Assembly: GCA_964561235.1 (NCBI GenBank)
Contig: CAZLOV010000023.1
Span: 1 to 24,140, forward strand
Length of the DNA stretch: 24,140 bases
Reading direction: 5' to 3'
Origin: JBCBSP01 sp964561235
GTDB taxonomy: Bacteria > Pseudomonadota > Alphaproteobacteria > Caulobacterales > Maricaulaceae
Below, piece after piece: positions 1 through 6,864 of the stretch; the stretch's first letter is position 1; each line of letters begins with the position of its first letter. The notes below the pieces were generated by a model. It saw nothing but the letters and a program-made list of their open reading frames with translations. It ran no database searches and was not told the DNA's origin. Made by a program: the position numbers and the translations under genes.

Positions 1-46
1 TGGCGAGCGCGCCGACATGTTCGCGCCAGATCAGCTTCGTCAGGTA

Positions 47-397
47 TTAGCCGCGCTGGTCGTCATTCCCGTTAAGCCGGATCTGGTTGACGCAGAGGTT
101 TGAATGCGCCCCGTAGGAAAGGCCCACCGAAGCGCTCGCCCGGGAGATCTCCTCCATCGCGATGCAATGTTCGAGATAGCCGAGCCCGGTGCCGCCATAC
201 GCCTCCTCGACGGTCAAGCCCAGAAGCCCCAGCTCGCCCATTTGCGGCCAAAGGTCGTAAGGCGGCTCGTCGGTGCGGTCGATGTCGGCTGCGCGCGGCG
301 CGATCTTGTCGGACGCGAAGCTCTGCACGGTGTCGCGCAGCATCTCCGCGGTGTCGCCCAAGGGGAAGTCGAGCGTCGGATACTGGTTTGAGATCAT
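47..397 (-). CDS. Isovaleryl-CoA dehydrogenase, N-terminal part, broken by an in-frame stop near the window edge
   Basis: The 116 residues match the N-terminal helical domain of isovaleryl-CoA dehydrogenase, the FAD enzyme that oxidises isovaleryl-CoA to 3-methylcrotonyl-CoA in leucine breakdown. Visible family features are the opening TLDFPLGDTAEMLRDTV, the EEAYGGTGLGYLEHCIAMEE stretch and SYGAHSNLCVNQI. The frame stops at a TAA (47-49). Beyond it, in the same frame, the sequence reads YLTKLIWREHVGALA to the window edge. That is clearly the next part of the same protein (family form close to KYLPKLISGEHVGALA), so the frame itself is intact and only a stop codon interrupts it. The catalytic Glu and most FAD contacts would lie outside the window. 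It starts 54 bases after spmX on the same strand. The stop may be a real nonsense mutation or a sequence error at a contig end. Family assignment is firm; functional status is open. Confidence 0.8.
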   Translation of the reverse strand: MISNQYPTLDFPLGDTAEMLRDTVQSFASDKIAPRAADIDRTDEPPYDLWPQMGELGLLGLTVEEAYGGTGLGYLEHCIAMEEISRASASVGLSYGAHSNLCVNQIRLNGNDDQRG

Positions 398-451
398 GGC
401 GCGCGAAATACCACGCCGCGAGGCAAGATCAAATCGGATGAGCGGACGGGC

Positions 452-2485
452 TCAACCGCGCTGCGCGCCGTTTCCGCCGGAGAACATCCGCCCGATGATG
501 AACCACAGCGAAGCCAGGGAGAGCACCAATCCGGCAGCGAAGGCGAGCGGGCCGAAATAGATGAAGCCTTCCTCGCGATAGACCTCGAGATTGCTCGCCA
601 GGTCCCAGCCGCCAACGCCCGCCAGCGCCACGCCGACAGCGAGATAAGCTCCGAACACCCAGTCCCCGCCTGTGCGCTCGACCGGCTTTTCCTCTTCCGC
701 CTTGAAGCCGTGCTCGGCTTCCGCACCGGCGACCAGGAACGGGTCCAGCGCGTCATTGGCGTGGATTTCCGCATCTTCCGCCTCGAACTCCTCCGGACGG
801 CCGACGCCGCCGACTTCGCCGGAAACGCCCGCGGCCTCGGCGGGGCCTTCGGCGGGATGCGGCGGGGTGCGCCGCGCGATGCTCGGCACCTTGCGGACAG
901 GCGGGTGGCTGCGCTCCTCCTCCGGCGTAATGACCGGACCCTGCGCCTCGCCCGAAACCCCGGCGGAGCGCTGCGGTTCAGACGGCGCCTCGGCAGGCGC
1001 CGGCGCGCTGCCGGCGATCGCCGCCGGCGCGCTGCTGAGCGGCCGCGCGGCCACGCGGGCCGGCTTCAGAAAGTTGTAGCCCAGCTGAACAGGCGCGCCG
1101 TTTTCAGGACGAGCGGGAGCCGGCTCCGGCGAATCCGGGGCCTCCGGCGCCGTATCGGCGTCCGACGTTTCTTCATCCGCAGGGGCAGCCACCTCCTCTG
1201 TCGCCTCCGCGGGAGCGTCGGCGGGCTGAGCGTCGGCTTCGGTCTGGGTCTCCGCGCCGGTCTCGATCTCCGCCTTGGAGGCGGGCGCTGCGCGGGCGCC
1301 CTCGCCCATGGCCGCCGCCATCTGCGCCATAACCCGGCGCACCGCTTCATCCTGCGCGGAGGTATCGACAGGCGCCGGCTGCAGGTCGTCGTCGCCGATC
1401 GGGGGCTGCGCCTCGGCTTCCGGCTCCGGCGCTGTTTCCGGCTCTGGCTCTTCAGCCGGCTCGGAAAGCGCGTCGGCGGTCATCGCAGCGTCCGCGGCCG
1501 GATCGGCGTCGTCCGCCTCGCCAGCGTCGCGAGGCTCGAGCTCCGGTTCCGGCAACGCTTCGGGCTCCGGAGCGGGCTCGGTTACGGGAGCGAGTACGAC
1601 CGGGCTCTCAGTCTGGGCAGTCTCTGCGTCTTCAGGCACGTGCGCGTCGGCAGGGACCGCGTCCGGTTCAACCTCCGCCTCCGGCGACGGCTCGGGATGC
1701 GGTTCGGGCGCATCGAGATCGACCTCGACGAGAGGCGCGGCGGGCGCCGCTGCGGGCGACGGTTCGTCGACCGCTCCGGCAGGCTCGACGACCGGTTCCG
1801 GAGCCGGCCCGGCCGGAAGCGATTTCGGCGGCGCGGCGGGCGCTGGACGCTCCGGCGTCTCAAAGATCAGGTCGAGCTCAACCAGCGTCTGTTCGTTCGC
1901 CGGCGCACCCGGGGCGGGCGCATCCGGCTCCGCCGGATCAGGAGCCGGCGCAGGCGCCGGTTCGGGCTGTGAGGCCGTTTCCGGCGCGGGAGAAGCGAGC
2001 GGAGCGGGAGGCGCGGACGCCGGCGAGGCGGCGGCTACGCCTTGCAGATAAAGCGCCTTCTCAGCAGCGCGGCGCCGCACCAGGCGCTCTGAAACGACCA
2101 GCCTGCCGTCTTCTTCGGCGCGCACCCAGGTTTCGATGGCCGCGGCGGCCTGACGATGGCGCGCGTTGCGGGCGTGAAGCGCGACATCGGAGCTTCGAAA
2201 CGCCTGCGGTCCGATCGAGCAGGCGAACGAGACCAGCGCATCGCGCATGGTTCCGGAAACGCCCTCGCCGACCGCGTCGTCGATAGCGCGCTCCGCCTGC
2301 AGCACGTCGTAAAGGAGAAGCAGTTCAGCGTCTTCCGGCTTGAGCGTGACGCCTTCACGCGCCGAGGCCGTATGCCCGTAACCAACCACCCAGCGGCGCC
2401 CGCGCCGGGTCGCGCGCGCGACGAAAGGCTCATGCGCCTTGATGAGCTCGCGTGCAGCGGCGGATGATTTCAAGCGCGGTTTCAT
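452..2485 (-). CDS. spmX: SpmX-like polarity protein: degenerate muramidase domain, long disordered linker, two C-terminal membrane helices
   Basis: This 677-residue protein has the SpmX architecture. Residues 1-150 form a GH24 (T4 lysozyme-like) domain with LIKAHEPF (Glu19 in the catalytic Glu position) and the VVGYGHT turn. About 151-600 is a low-complexity Pro/Ala/Glu/Asp linker. Two hydrophobic helices lie near 609-627 and 643-665. In Caulobacter crescentus, SpmX sits at the stalked pole, binds PopZ and recruits the histidine kinase DivJ; its muramidase domain serves targeting and oligomerisation rather than ordinary cell-wall cleavage. By hand alignment to T4 lysozyme the positions of Asp20 and Thr26 are Arg and Val here, consistent with loss of normal catalysis. 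The start at 2485 gives MKPRLKSSAA and places GGGA about 6 bases upstream; an in-frame extension to 2551 lacks family similarity. The linker is much longer than in the Caulobacter protein (roughly 430 residues in total, from memory). The ordinary alternative is an unrelated membrane-anchored lysozyme-fold protein. Confidence 0.82.
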   Translation of the reverse strand: MKPRLKSSAAARELIKAHEPFVARATRRGRRWVVGYGHTASAREGVTLKPEDAELLLLYDVLQAERAIDDAVGEGVSGTMRDALVSFACSIGPQAFRSSDVALHARNARHRQAAAAIETWVRAEEDGRLVVSERLVRRRAAEKALYLQGVAAASPASAPPAPLASPAPETASQPEPAPAPAPDPAEPDAPAPGAPANEQTLVELDLIFETPERPAPAAPPKSLPAGPAPEPVVEPAGAVDEPSPAAAPAAPLVEVDLDAPEPHPEPSPEAEVEPDAVPADAHVPEDAETAQTESPVVLAPVTEPAPEPEALPEPELEPRDAGEADDADPAADAAMTADALSEPAEEPEPETAPEPEAEAQPPIGDDDLQPAPVDTSAQDEAVRRVMAQMAAAMGEGARAAPASKAEIETGAETQTEADAQPADAPAEATEEVAAPADEETSDADTAPEAPDSPEPAPARPENGAPVQLGYNFLKPARVAARPLSSAPAAIAGSAPAPAEAPSEPQRSAGVSGEAQGPVITPEEERSHPPVRKVPSIARRTPPHPAEGPAEAAGVSGEVGGVGRPEEFEAEDAEIHANDALDPFLVAGAEAEHGFKAEEEKPVERTGGDWVFGAYLAVGVALAGVGGWDLASNLEVYREEGFIYFGPLAFAAGLVLSLASLWFIIGRMFSGGNGAQRG

Positions 2486-2547
2486 GCCTGTCCCGTTCCG
2501 GCACGGCTGCAGGGTCTCTCTTGAAAGGCGATGCAAACTCCTCGCCG

Positions 2548-3549
2548 TCAACTATCGTCAAGCGTCAGCATGGTCACATCATCGACCGCTGTGAACGGGG
2601 CGAAGAACCCGCCGCCCACCCCGCCCCCGGCCAGAACAACGCGGCTTCCCACAACCGCTGCGGCCATCTCCGTGCGCGGTTCGGGCAAAGCCGGCCCTTC
2701 ACGCCACTCCCGCGCACCGGGGTCGAGCACGAAATGGCTCGCCACCGTGCGGCGCAGGTCGGGGCTGCGGCCGCCGAAGACATGCACAGCTGCGCCGTGC
2801 GCCACCGCGGCGTGGCCGGCGCGCGCTTCCGGCAGGTCGGGGCCGCGCGTCCACTCCCCGGTTTCGGGATCGAAGACGTCGACGCGCGCGGTGGCCTGAC
2901 CGCTGCGGACGCCGCCCACAAGAAAGAGCCGTCCGCCGGCAGAGGCGGCGGCCGCGCCGCGCCGGTCGACCTCAGGCGGCGCATCGACCGCAGACCATTC
3001 ACCCGCTTGCACATCGAAGACAAACACGCCGGGCGCGCCGTCCTCGCCGCCGATCGCATAAAGCCGGCCGGCATGAGCCAGCAGCGTGAAGGCGGCTTTC
3101 GCACCGGGAAGTTCCGGCTCGCTCTGCCAGATGTCGGCAGCGGGATCATAGCTCCAGACCGCGCGGGTCGGATCCGCCCCGCTCTCTGCGGAATAGCCGC
3201 CGGCGACCCAAAGACGGCCCGCCGCTGCGGCCATGCCGAACCGCTCAAGCCCGACCGGCAGAGGCTTCAATCCGCGCCAGACGCCCGCATCCGGATCGAA
3301 CGCGTCGAAGTCGTCCCGCGGATCCACAAGGCCCGCGCCGCCCGCCGCATAGACCCGTCCGTCAAGCGCAGCCGCAGCCAGTCCGGCGCGCGGATCCTCC
3401 AGGCGCGGACCGGGACGCCAGGGACCGCTCAGCGTCAGGCCCGAACTCGGTCCCTCACCGAACGGCTGGGCCGGCGCCGGCGTGGCTGTGGCCGCAAGCC
3501 CCGCAGCGCAACCCAGGATCCATGCGAAGCGCGTTCGAAACACGGTCAC
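2548..3549 (-). CDS. Secreted kelch-repeat beta-propeller protein
   Basis: The 333-residue product begins with an export signal (Arg-containing start, hydrophobic core WILGCAAGLAATATPAPAQ, likely cleavage near residue 27). The rest is a series of kelch blades marked by the double-glycine strand: GRVYAAGG, GRLWVAGG, GRLYAIGG, GRLFLVGG, AAVHVFGG and SRVVLAGGG. Six such motifs fit a six-bladed propeller. Blade-closing Trp residues (GVWRG, DIWQSE, GEWSAV, GEWTRG, REWREG) recur at regular spacing. The start codon is GTG, and it overlaps the mgtE stop in a GTGA tetranucleotide, so translation is probably coupled to mgtE. Kelch propellers usually bind proteins or sugars, and no enzyme motif (for example galactose oxidase) is visible. 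Its partner is unknown; a role near the magnesium transporter is only a guess from coupling. Confidence 0.85.
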   Translation of the reverse strand: MTVFRTRFAWILGCAAGLAATATPAPAQPFGEGPSSGLTLSGPWRPGPRLEDPRAGLAAAALDGRVYAAGGAGLVDPRDDFDAFDPDAGVWRGLKPLPVGLERFGMAAAAGRLWVAGGYSAESGADPTRAVWSYDPAADIWQSEPELPGAKAAFTLLAHAGRLYAIGGEDGAPGVFVFDVQAGEWSAVDAPPEVDRRGAAAASAGGRLFLVGGVRSGQATARVDVFDPETGEWTRGPDLPEARAGHAAVAHGAAVHVFGGRSPDLRRTVASHFVLDPGAREWREGPALPEPRTEMAAAVVGSRVVLAGGGVGGGFFAPFTAVDDVTMLTLDDS

Positions 3550-4958
3550 AGCAGCACCATGGCCCCCAGGCCCAGGAATACGAAGAAGCCGACCACGTCG
3601 GTGACCGTCGTGACGAAAACGGAGGAGGCGACAGCCGGATCGGCCCCGACGCGTTTCAGGCCCAGCGGCACGAGGATCCCCGCAAGCCCGGCCACGGCCA
3701 GATTGATGATCATCGCCGCAGCGATGACCCAGGCCAACGTCCAGTTCTGAAACCAGAGCGCAGCGACGACGCCCATCACCGCAGCGAAGATCAGACCGTT
3801 GACCGCGCCTGCCGCGAACTCACGCCAGACAACGCGGGTTGCATTGGAGACGGTCAGATCACGCGAGGCGATCGCGCGCACGGCGACGGCGAGCGACTGG
3901 GTGCCGGCGTTGCCGCCCATAGACGCGACGATGGGCATCAGCACGGCAAGCGCCACAAGCTGGGCGATGGCGCCTTCGAACAACGCGATCACGCCCGAGG
4001 CCAGAACCGCGGTGAGCAGGTTGACGAACAGCCAGGGCGCGCGCGCGCGCACGCTGGAATAGACCGTATCCGACACGCCGCTCTCCGACACGCCGGCGAG
4101 CGCGAGCAAGTCCTCCTTGTTCTCCTCCTGGATGACGTCGACAATGTCGTCGATCGTCAGCATGCCCGACAGGCGGCCGGACTCGTCGATGACCGGCGCC
4201 GATATCAGGTGGTATTTTTCGAAGAGATACGCGGCCTCCTCCTGGTCCATCTCCGGCCGGATGACGGCTTGCGGCGGCTCCATGATCTCGGAGAGCGGCG
4301 TGGATCGCCTGGACCGCATGATCGTCGCCAGCGGCGCTGCGCCGATCGGATGGAACGCCTCGTCCACGATGAACAGCTCGAAGAACTGATCCGGCAATTC
4401 CTCGGCCTGCTCGCGCATGTGATCGATGGCGTGCCCGACCGTCCAGAAGAGCGGCGCGGCGACGAACTCGCGCTGCATGAGCCGGCCGGCGGTCTCGTCC
4501 TCGAAGGCAAGCGCGCTTTCGAGGATCTGCCGGTCTTCCTCCGGCACGGCGGCGAGCACCTGCTCGCGCATTTCCGGATCGAGCTCCTCGACGACGATCG
4601 TCATGTCGTCGCTGTCGAGATCCTTGATCGCATCGGCGACCTGCTCGGGATCAAGCTCGGCGAGAATGTCGGCGCGGGTGTCGAACTGAAGCTCGGCAAG
4701 CACGTCGCCGGTGACGAGATCCGGCGCGAGCTCCATGAGCGCGACCTGGGTCTCCCAGCTCAGCTGCTCGAGCACGTCGGCGATGTCGGCGGGGTGCAGA
4801 TCGGCGAACAGCCGGCGCAAAAGCGGCGCGTCGCGGTCCGCGACCGCGCCGACAACCTGCGCAATGAAACCCGGAGACGGACGCTGGCCGTCCTCCGGGT
4901 CGGGGCCGCCCGGTCGATCGAGTTCGGACTCTTCAATCAATTCAGCAGGATCGGCCAT
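3546..4958 (-). CDS. mgtE: Magnesium transporter MgtE
   Basis: This 470-residue protein has the MgtE layout: a soluble N domain of helical repeats (about 30-140, with LFADLHPADIADVLEQL), a CBS pair (about 145-265, with MEPPQAVIRPEM and GRLSGMLTIDDIVDVIQEE), a connecting helix, and five membrane helices from about residue 300. The membrane part carries the family signature MPIVASMGGNAGTQSLAVAVR and the last-helix Asp in TTVTDVVGFF (Asp454), at the position that forms the Mg2+ selectivity site in the family. MgtE is a Mg2+-gated channel of the inner membrane whose cytoplasmic domains close the pore when internal Mg2+ is high. The acidic N terminus (MADPAELIEESELD) is usual. The kelch gene follows with a 4-base overlap. 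I saw no M-box-like leader in the 120 bases upstream. Confidence 0.95.
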   Translation of the reverse strand: MADPAELIEESELDRPGGPDPEDGQRPSPGFIAQVVGAVADRDAPLLRRLFADLHPADIADVLEQLSWETQVALMELAPDLVTGDVLAELQFDTRADILAELDPEQVADAIKDLDSDDMTIVVEELDPEMREQVLAAVPEEDRQILESALAFEDETAGRLMQREFVAAPLFWTVGHAIDHMREQAEELPDQFFELFIVDEAFHPIGAAPLATIMRSRRSTPLSEIMEPPQAVIRPEMDQEEAAYLFEKYHLISAPVIDESGRLSGMLTIDDIVDVIQEENKEDLLALAGVSESGVSDTVYSSVRARAPWLFVNLLTAVLASGVIALFEGAIAQLVALAVLMPIVASMGGNAGTQSLAVAVRAIASRDLTVSNATRVVWREFAAGAVNGLIFAAVMGVVAALWFQNWTLAWVIAAAMIINLAVAGLAGILVPLGLKRVGADPAVASSVFVTTVTDVVGFFVFLGLGAMVLL

Positions 4959-5035
4959 GAGGGGACCTTACGGCAGCGGGCGCAATCAACCTAAAGCGCA
5001 GTCGCGGTGAAATCGAGGCGGACGCGTGCGGAGAA

Positions 5036-5069
5036 GAAAAAACCCGGAGCCGCGCGGCTCCGGGTTTTT
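5036..5069 (-). terminator. Rho-independent terminator after tRNA-Leu
   Basis: A perfect 13-base-pair inverted repeat (AACCCGGAGCCGC / GCGGCTCCGGGTT) is followed on the minus strand by a run of T (the plus strand has six A at 5037-5042, partly inside the stem). It lies 8 bases past the tRNA 3' end. The plus strand also ends in five T, so it could work in both directions and separates the tRNA from mgtE. Confidence 0.85.
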
Positions 5070-5076
5070 CTGAAGA

Positions 5077-5163
5077 TGGTGCGGTCGAGAAGACTCGAAC
5101 TTCCACGGGTTTTACCCCACAGCGACCTCAACGCTGCGCGTCTACCAGTTCCGCCACGACCGC
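5077..5163 (-). tRNA. tRNA-Leu (anticodon GAG)
   Basis: The minus strand folds as a class II tRNA. The acceptor stem is GCGGTCG paired with CGACCGC, followed by discriminator A and an encoded CCA (5077-5079). The D-loop contains GGCGGAACTGGTAGACGC. The anticodon stem CAGCG/CGCTG encloses loop TTGAGGT, giving anticodon GAG (reads CUC/CUU). A long variable arm (TGGGGTAAAACCC) and the T-arm GAAGTTCGAGTCTTC complete it. A long variable arm with this D-loop is typical of tRNA-Leu. The total is 87 nt including CCA. A strong terminator follows directly, and the gene upstream on this strand is the FliN-like gene, 66 bases away. Confidence 0.97.
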
Positions 5164-5229
5164 GAAAAGGAGGCGGGTAACTACCAAGGCGAAGGCGCGG
5201 TGTGAAGCCCCTTCGGCGCCCGCAGCGCG

Positions 5230-5475
5230 TCAGGCGGCGAAATAGTCGTGCACGTCCGCCGGCCCGGTGATCGACACCGCGACCCGGTCGCCATGGATCA
5301 CGATCTCGCCGCGCGCGATGGGGTGGTTGTTGGCGAGGATCCACACCTCGTCATGCTCGGAGGCGTCGAGCGGAATCACCGCGCCGCGGCCCATCCGCAG
5401 AAACTGGTGGATGGGCAGCCGGGAACGGCCCAGCAGCACCGAAATTTCAACATTGACCGCGCCAAGCTGGCTCAT
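5230..5475 (-). CDS. FliN-like flagellar motor-switch (SpoA-domain) protein, stand-alone
   Basis: The 81-residue protein is essentially one SpoA/FliMN C-terminal domain: VEISVLLGRSRLPIHQFLRM, then GRGAVIPLD, WILANNHPIARGEIVIHGDRVAVSITG. These match the FliN core (LG.t.l.i..ll.l..G.vi.Ld....v.i..N...a.Gevv....r..v.it). FliN builds the C-ring at the flagellar base, where it binds FliM and CheY-P and sets rotation direction. The length is the bare domain, without the N-terminal extension found in many alphaproteobacterial FliN proteins. No other flagellar gene is in the window, so this is an orphan copy. No clear ribosome-binding site precedes the ATG. It may be the only FliN or a second paralogue; the window cannot tell. 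A type III secretion SpoA protein is less likely without secretion neighbours. Confidence 0.85.
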   Translation of the reverse strand: MSQLGAVNVEISVLLGRSRLPIHQFLRMGRGAVIPLDASEHDEVWILANNHPIARGEIVIHGDRVAVSITGPADVHDYFAA

Positions 5476-5568
5476 GCGTACGATTGCGGCTGCGCGCCGC
5501 CCTTGAAGCTGTGTTCACGCCTCACGATGTTCCTCGCCGGTTTCCGACCCGTTAAGAGCCTGTTTCCC

Positions 5569-6261
5569 ATGACGCCCTCCGCAGTCCCTTCGCCAATCGG
5601 GTGGGCGGTCTCCGCCGCGCCGGTCGCCTATCCCGACGCCGTTGCGGCGATGGAGGCGCGCGCCGCCGCCATTCACGAAGGCGCGGCCGGCGAGCTTGTC
5701 TGGCTCCTGGAGCATCCCCCGCTCTACACCGCAGGCACGAGCGCGAAGCCGGAAGACCTGCGCGAGCCGGATCGCTTTCCGGTCTTCAAGACAGGGCGCG
5801 GCGGCGAGTTCACCTATCACGGCCCCGGACAGCGGGTCGCCTATGTGATGCTCGATCTCAAGCGGCGCGGACGCGACGTGCGCGGCTTCGTGTGCAAGCT
5901 GGAAAGCTGGATCATTTCAGCGCTCGCCCGTTTCAATGTCGACGGGGAACGGCGCCCGGGCCGGGTGGGCGTATGGGTCGACCGCACGCAGCCAGGAGGC
6001 GTGGAGCGCGAGGACAAGATCGCCGCGATCGGCGTGCGGGTGCGCCGGTGGGTGAGCTTTCACGGCATCGCGCTCAACGTCGAGCCGGAGTTGTCGCACT
6101 TTCAGGGCATCACCCCGTGCGGGATCGCGGATCCCCGCTACGGGGTGACGAGCCTTGTCGATCTGGGCCTGCCTGCGACGATGCAAGACGCCGACGAAGC
6201 GCTGAAGCAGGCCTTTATCGAGGTGTTCGGCCCCGTCCGCCCGGCCGATCCGCCCGCCTAA
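5569..6261 (+). CDS. lipB: Octanoyl-[acyl-carrier-protein]:protein octanoyltransferase LipB
   Basis: LipB moves octanoate from acyl carrier protein to lipoyl domains of dehydrogenase complexes and GcvH, the first step of lipoate synthesis; LipA then adds sulphur. The 230-residue product (from the ATG at 5569) has all the family marks: GRGGEFTYHGPGQ (residues 77-88), catalytic Lys150 in EDKIAAIGV, and catalytic Cys184 in GITPCGI. An in-frame ATG at 5527 would add 14 residues (MFLAGFRPVKSLFP) with no family match; AAGAG lies about 10 bases before 5569, so the shorter start is chosen. The gene runs divergently from the FliN-like gene with 93 bases between. Its stop overlaps the stop of the convergent membrane-protein gene at 6258. 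Confidence 0.95.
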   Translation: MTPSAVPSPIGWAVSAAPVAYPDAVAAMEARAAAIHEGAAGELVWLLEHPPLYTAGTSAKPEDLREPDRFPVFKTGRGGEFTYHGPGQRVAYVMLDLKRRGRDVRGFVCKLESWIISALARFNVDGERRPGRVGVWVDRTQPGGVEREDKIAAIGVRVRRWVSFHGIALNVEPELSHFQGITPCGIADPRYGVTSLVDLGLPATMQDADEALKQAFIEVFGPVRPADPPA

Positions 6262-6767
6262 ATGCGCTTGGGCTTCGCCGCCCAGAAACCAAACAGCAGC
6301 AGCACGCCCCACCAAGCGACCAGTGACGGCCAGTCGCCCGCGGAGACCGCCTCGAGCAGCGCTTCGGGCCGCGCCTCGGCGTAGGCGCGAAAACCTTCCT
6401 GGAACTCCGGCGTCTGCGTCTGCTGGACGGCCTGGGGATCGTTGAGATCGACGCCCTCCTCCTCCGCATACGCGATGACGAGCGGAAACAACCCGCCGAG
6501 AATGCCGATCGCGGCGGCCAGGGTCTTTGCGGCCAGCGCCACGCCCAGCGGCAAGATGATCAGCGGCCCCTGCCGTCCGGTCGCCCGGAAGCGGTTGATG
6601 AACACCGCCGCGCTGAGCACGATGATGATCCCGAAGCCGAAAAAGCTCGCAGACGCCCCCATCACGGACAGGCGCACGCCGTCGGCGAGCGCAATCAGCC
6701 CCAGCGCGATCAGGAAGCTGTCAGGGTCGCTCGAACGGCCGGGCAGGAAGGCGTTGGTGAGATTCAT
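6258..6767 (-). CDS. Membrane protein of unknown function, possibly a divergent DUF805 relative
   Basis: About 169 residues with several hydrophobic stretches: near residues 17-37, 42-60 (FFGFGIIIVLSAAVFINRF), 67-100 (a long one, probably two helices) and a last helix near 146-165 before the end KPKRI. An acidic soluble loop lies at about 102-145 (EEEGVDLNDPQAVQQTQTPEF). After the second helix comes NRFRATGRQG, which resembles the KRLHDxGRxGW motif of the two DUF805 genes just upstream on the same strand. This is my basis for suggesting a degenerate family member. The start is either GTG at 6770 or ATG at 6767, with no clear ribosome-binding site. Its stop overlaps the lipB stop. Function is not known. 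Confidence 0.65.
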   Translation of the reverse strand: MNLTNAFLPGRSSDPDSFLIALGLIALADGVRLSVMGASASFFGFGIIIVLSAAVFINRFRATGRQGPLIILPLGVALAAKTLAAAIGILGGLFPLVIAYAEEEGVDLNDPQAVQQTQTPEFQEGFRAYAEARPEALLEAVSAGDWPSLVAWWGVLLLFGFWAAKPKRI

Positions 6768-6815
6768 CACACTGGCTGCAGGGATACTGGGTCGGACATG
6801 ACTTCACATAGCAGA

Positions 6816-6842
6816 CGGCCCGGCCTTTGGGAGGCCGGGCCG
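6816..6842 (-). terminator. Strong GC hairpin between DUF805 gene and next membrane-protein gene
   Basis: A perfect 11-bp stem (CGGCCCGGCCT / AGGCCGGGCCG) with a 5-base loop lies 22 bases past the stop of the DUF805 gene at 6865. No T run follows on the minus strand, so it may attenuate transcription or protect the mRNA 3' end rather than act as a full intrinsic terminator. Confidence 0.45.
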
Positions 6843-6864
6843 CAGATGCGGAGATTTCAGGCGT

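Noticed and set aside
710..1972. Long plus-strand open frame (420 codons) opposite the SpmX linker
   Set aside because: Its product is a monotonous Arg/Gly/Leu-rich sequence, the expected mirror of Pro/Ala/Glu codons in GC-rich DNA, with no family resemblance.
3522..4994. 490-codon plus-strand open frame opposite mgtE
   Set aside because: The product is rich in Arg, His, Asp and Gly without any fold-like pattern, while mgtE on the other strand is unmistakable.
4959..5035. Possible magnesium-sensing leader before mgtE
   Set aside because: The gap to the tRNA terminator is too short for an M-box and shows no elaborate pairing.
5077..5163. tRNA-Leu as an integration site for a mobile element
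   Set aside because: No integrase and no repeated tRNA 3' end were seen on either side.
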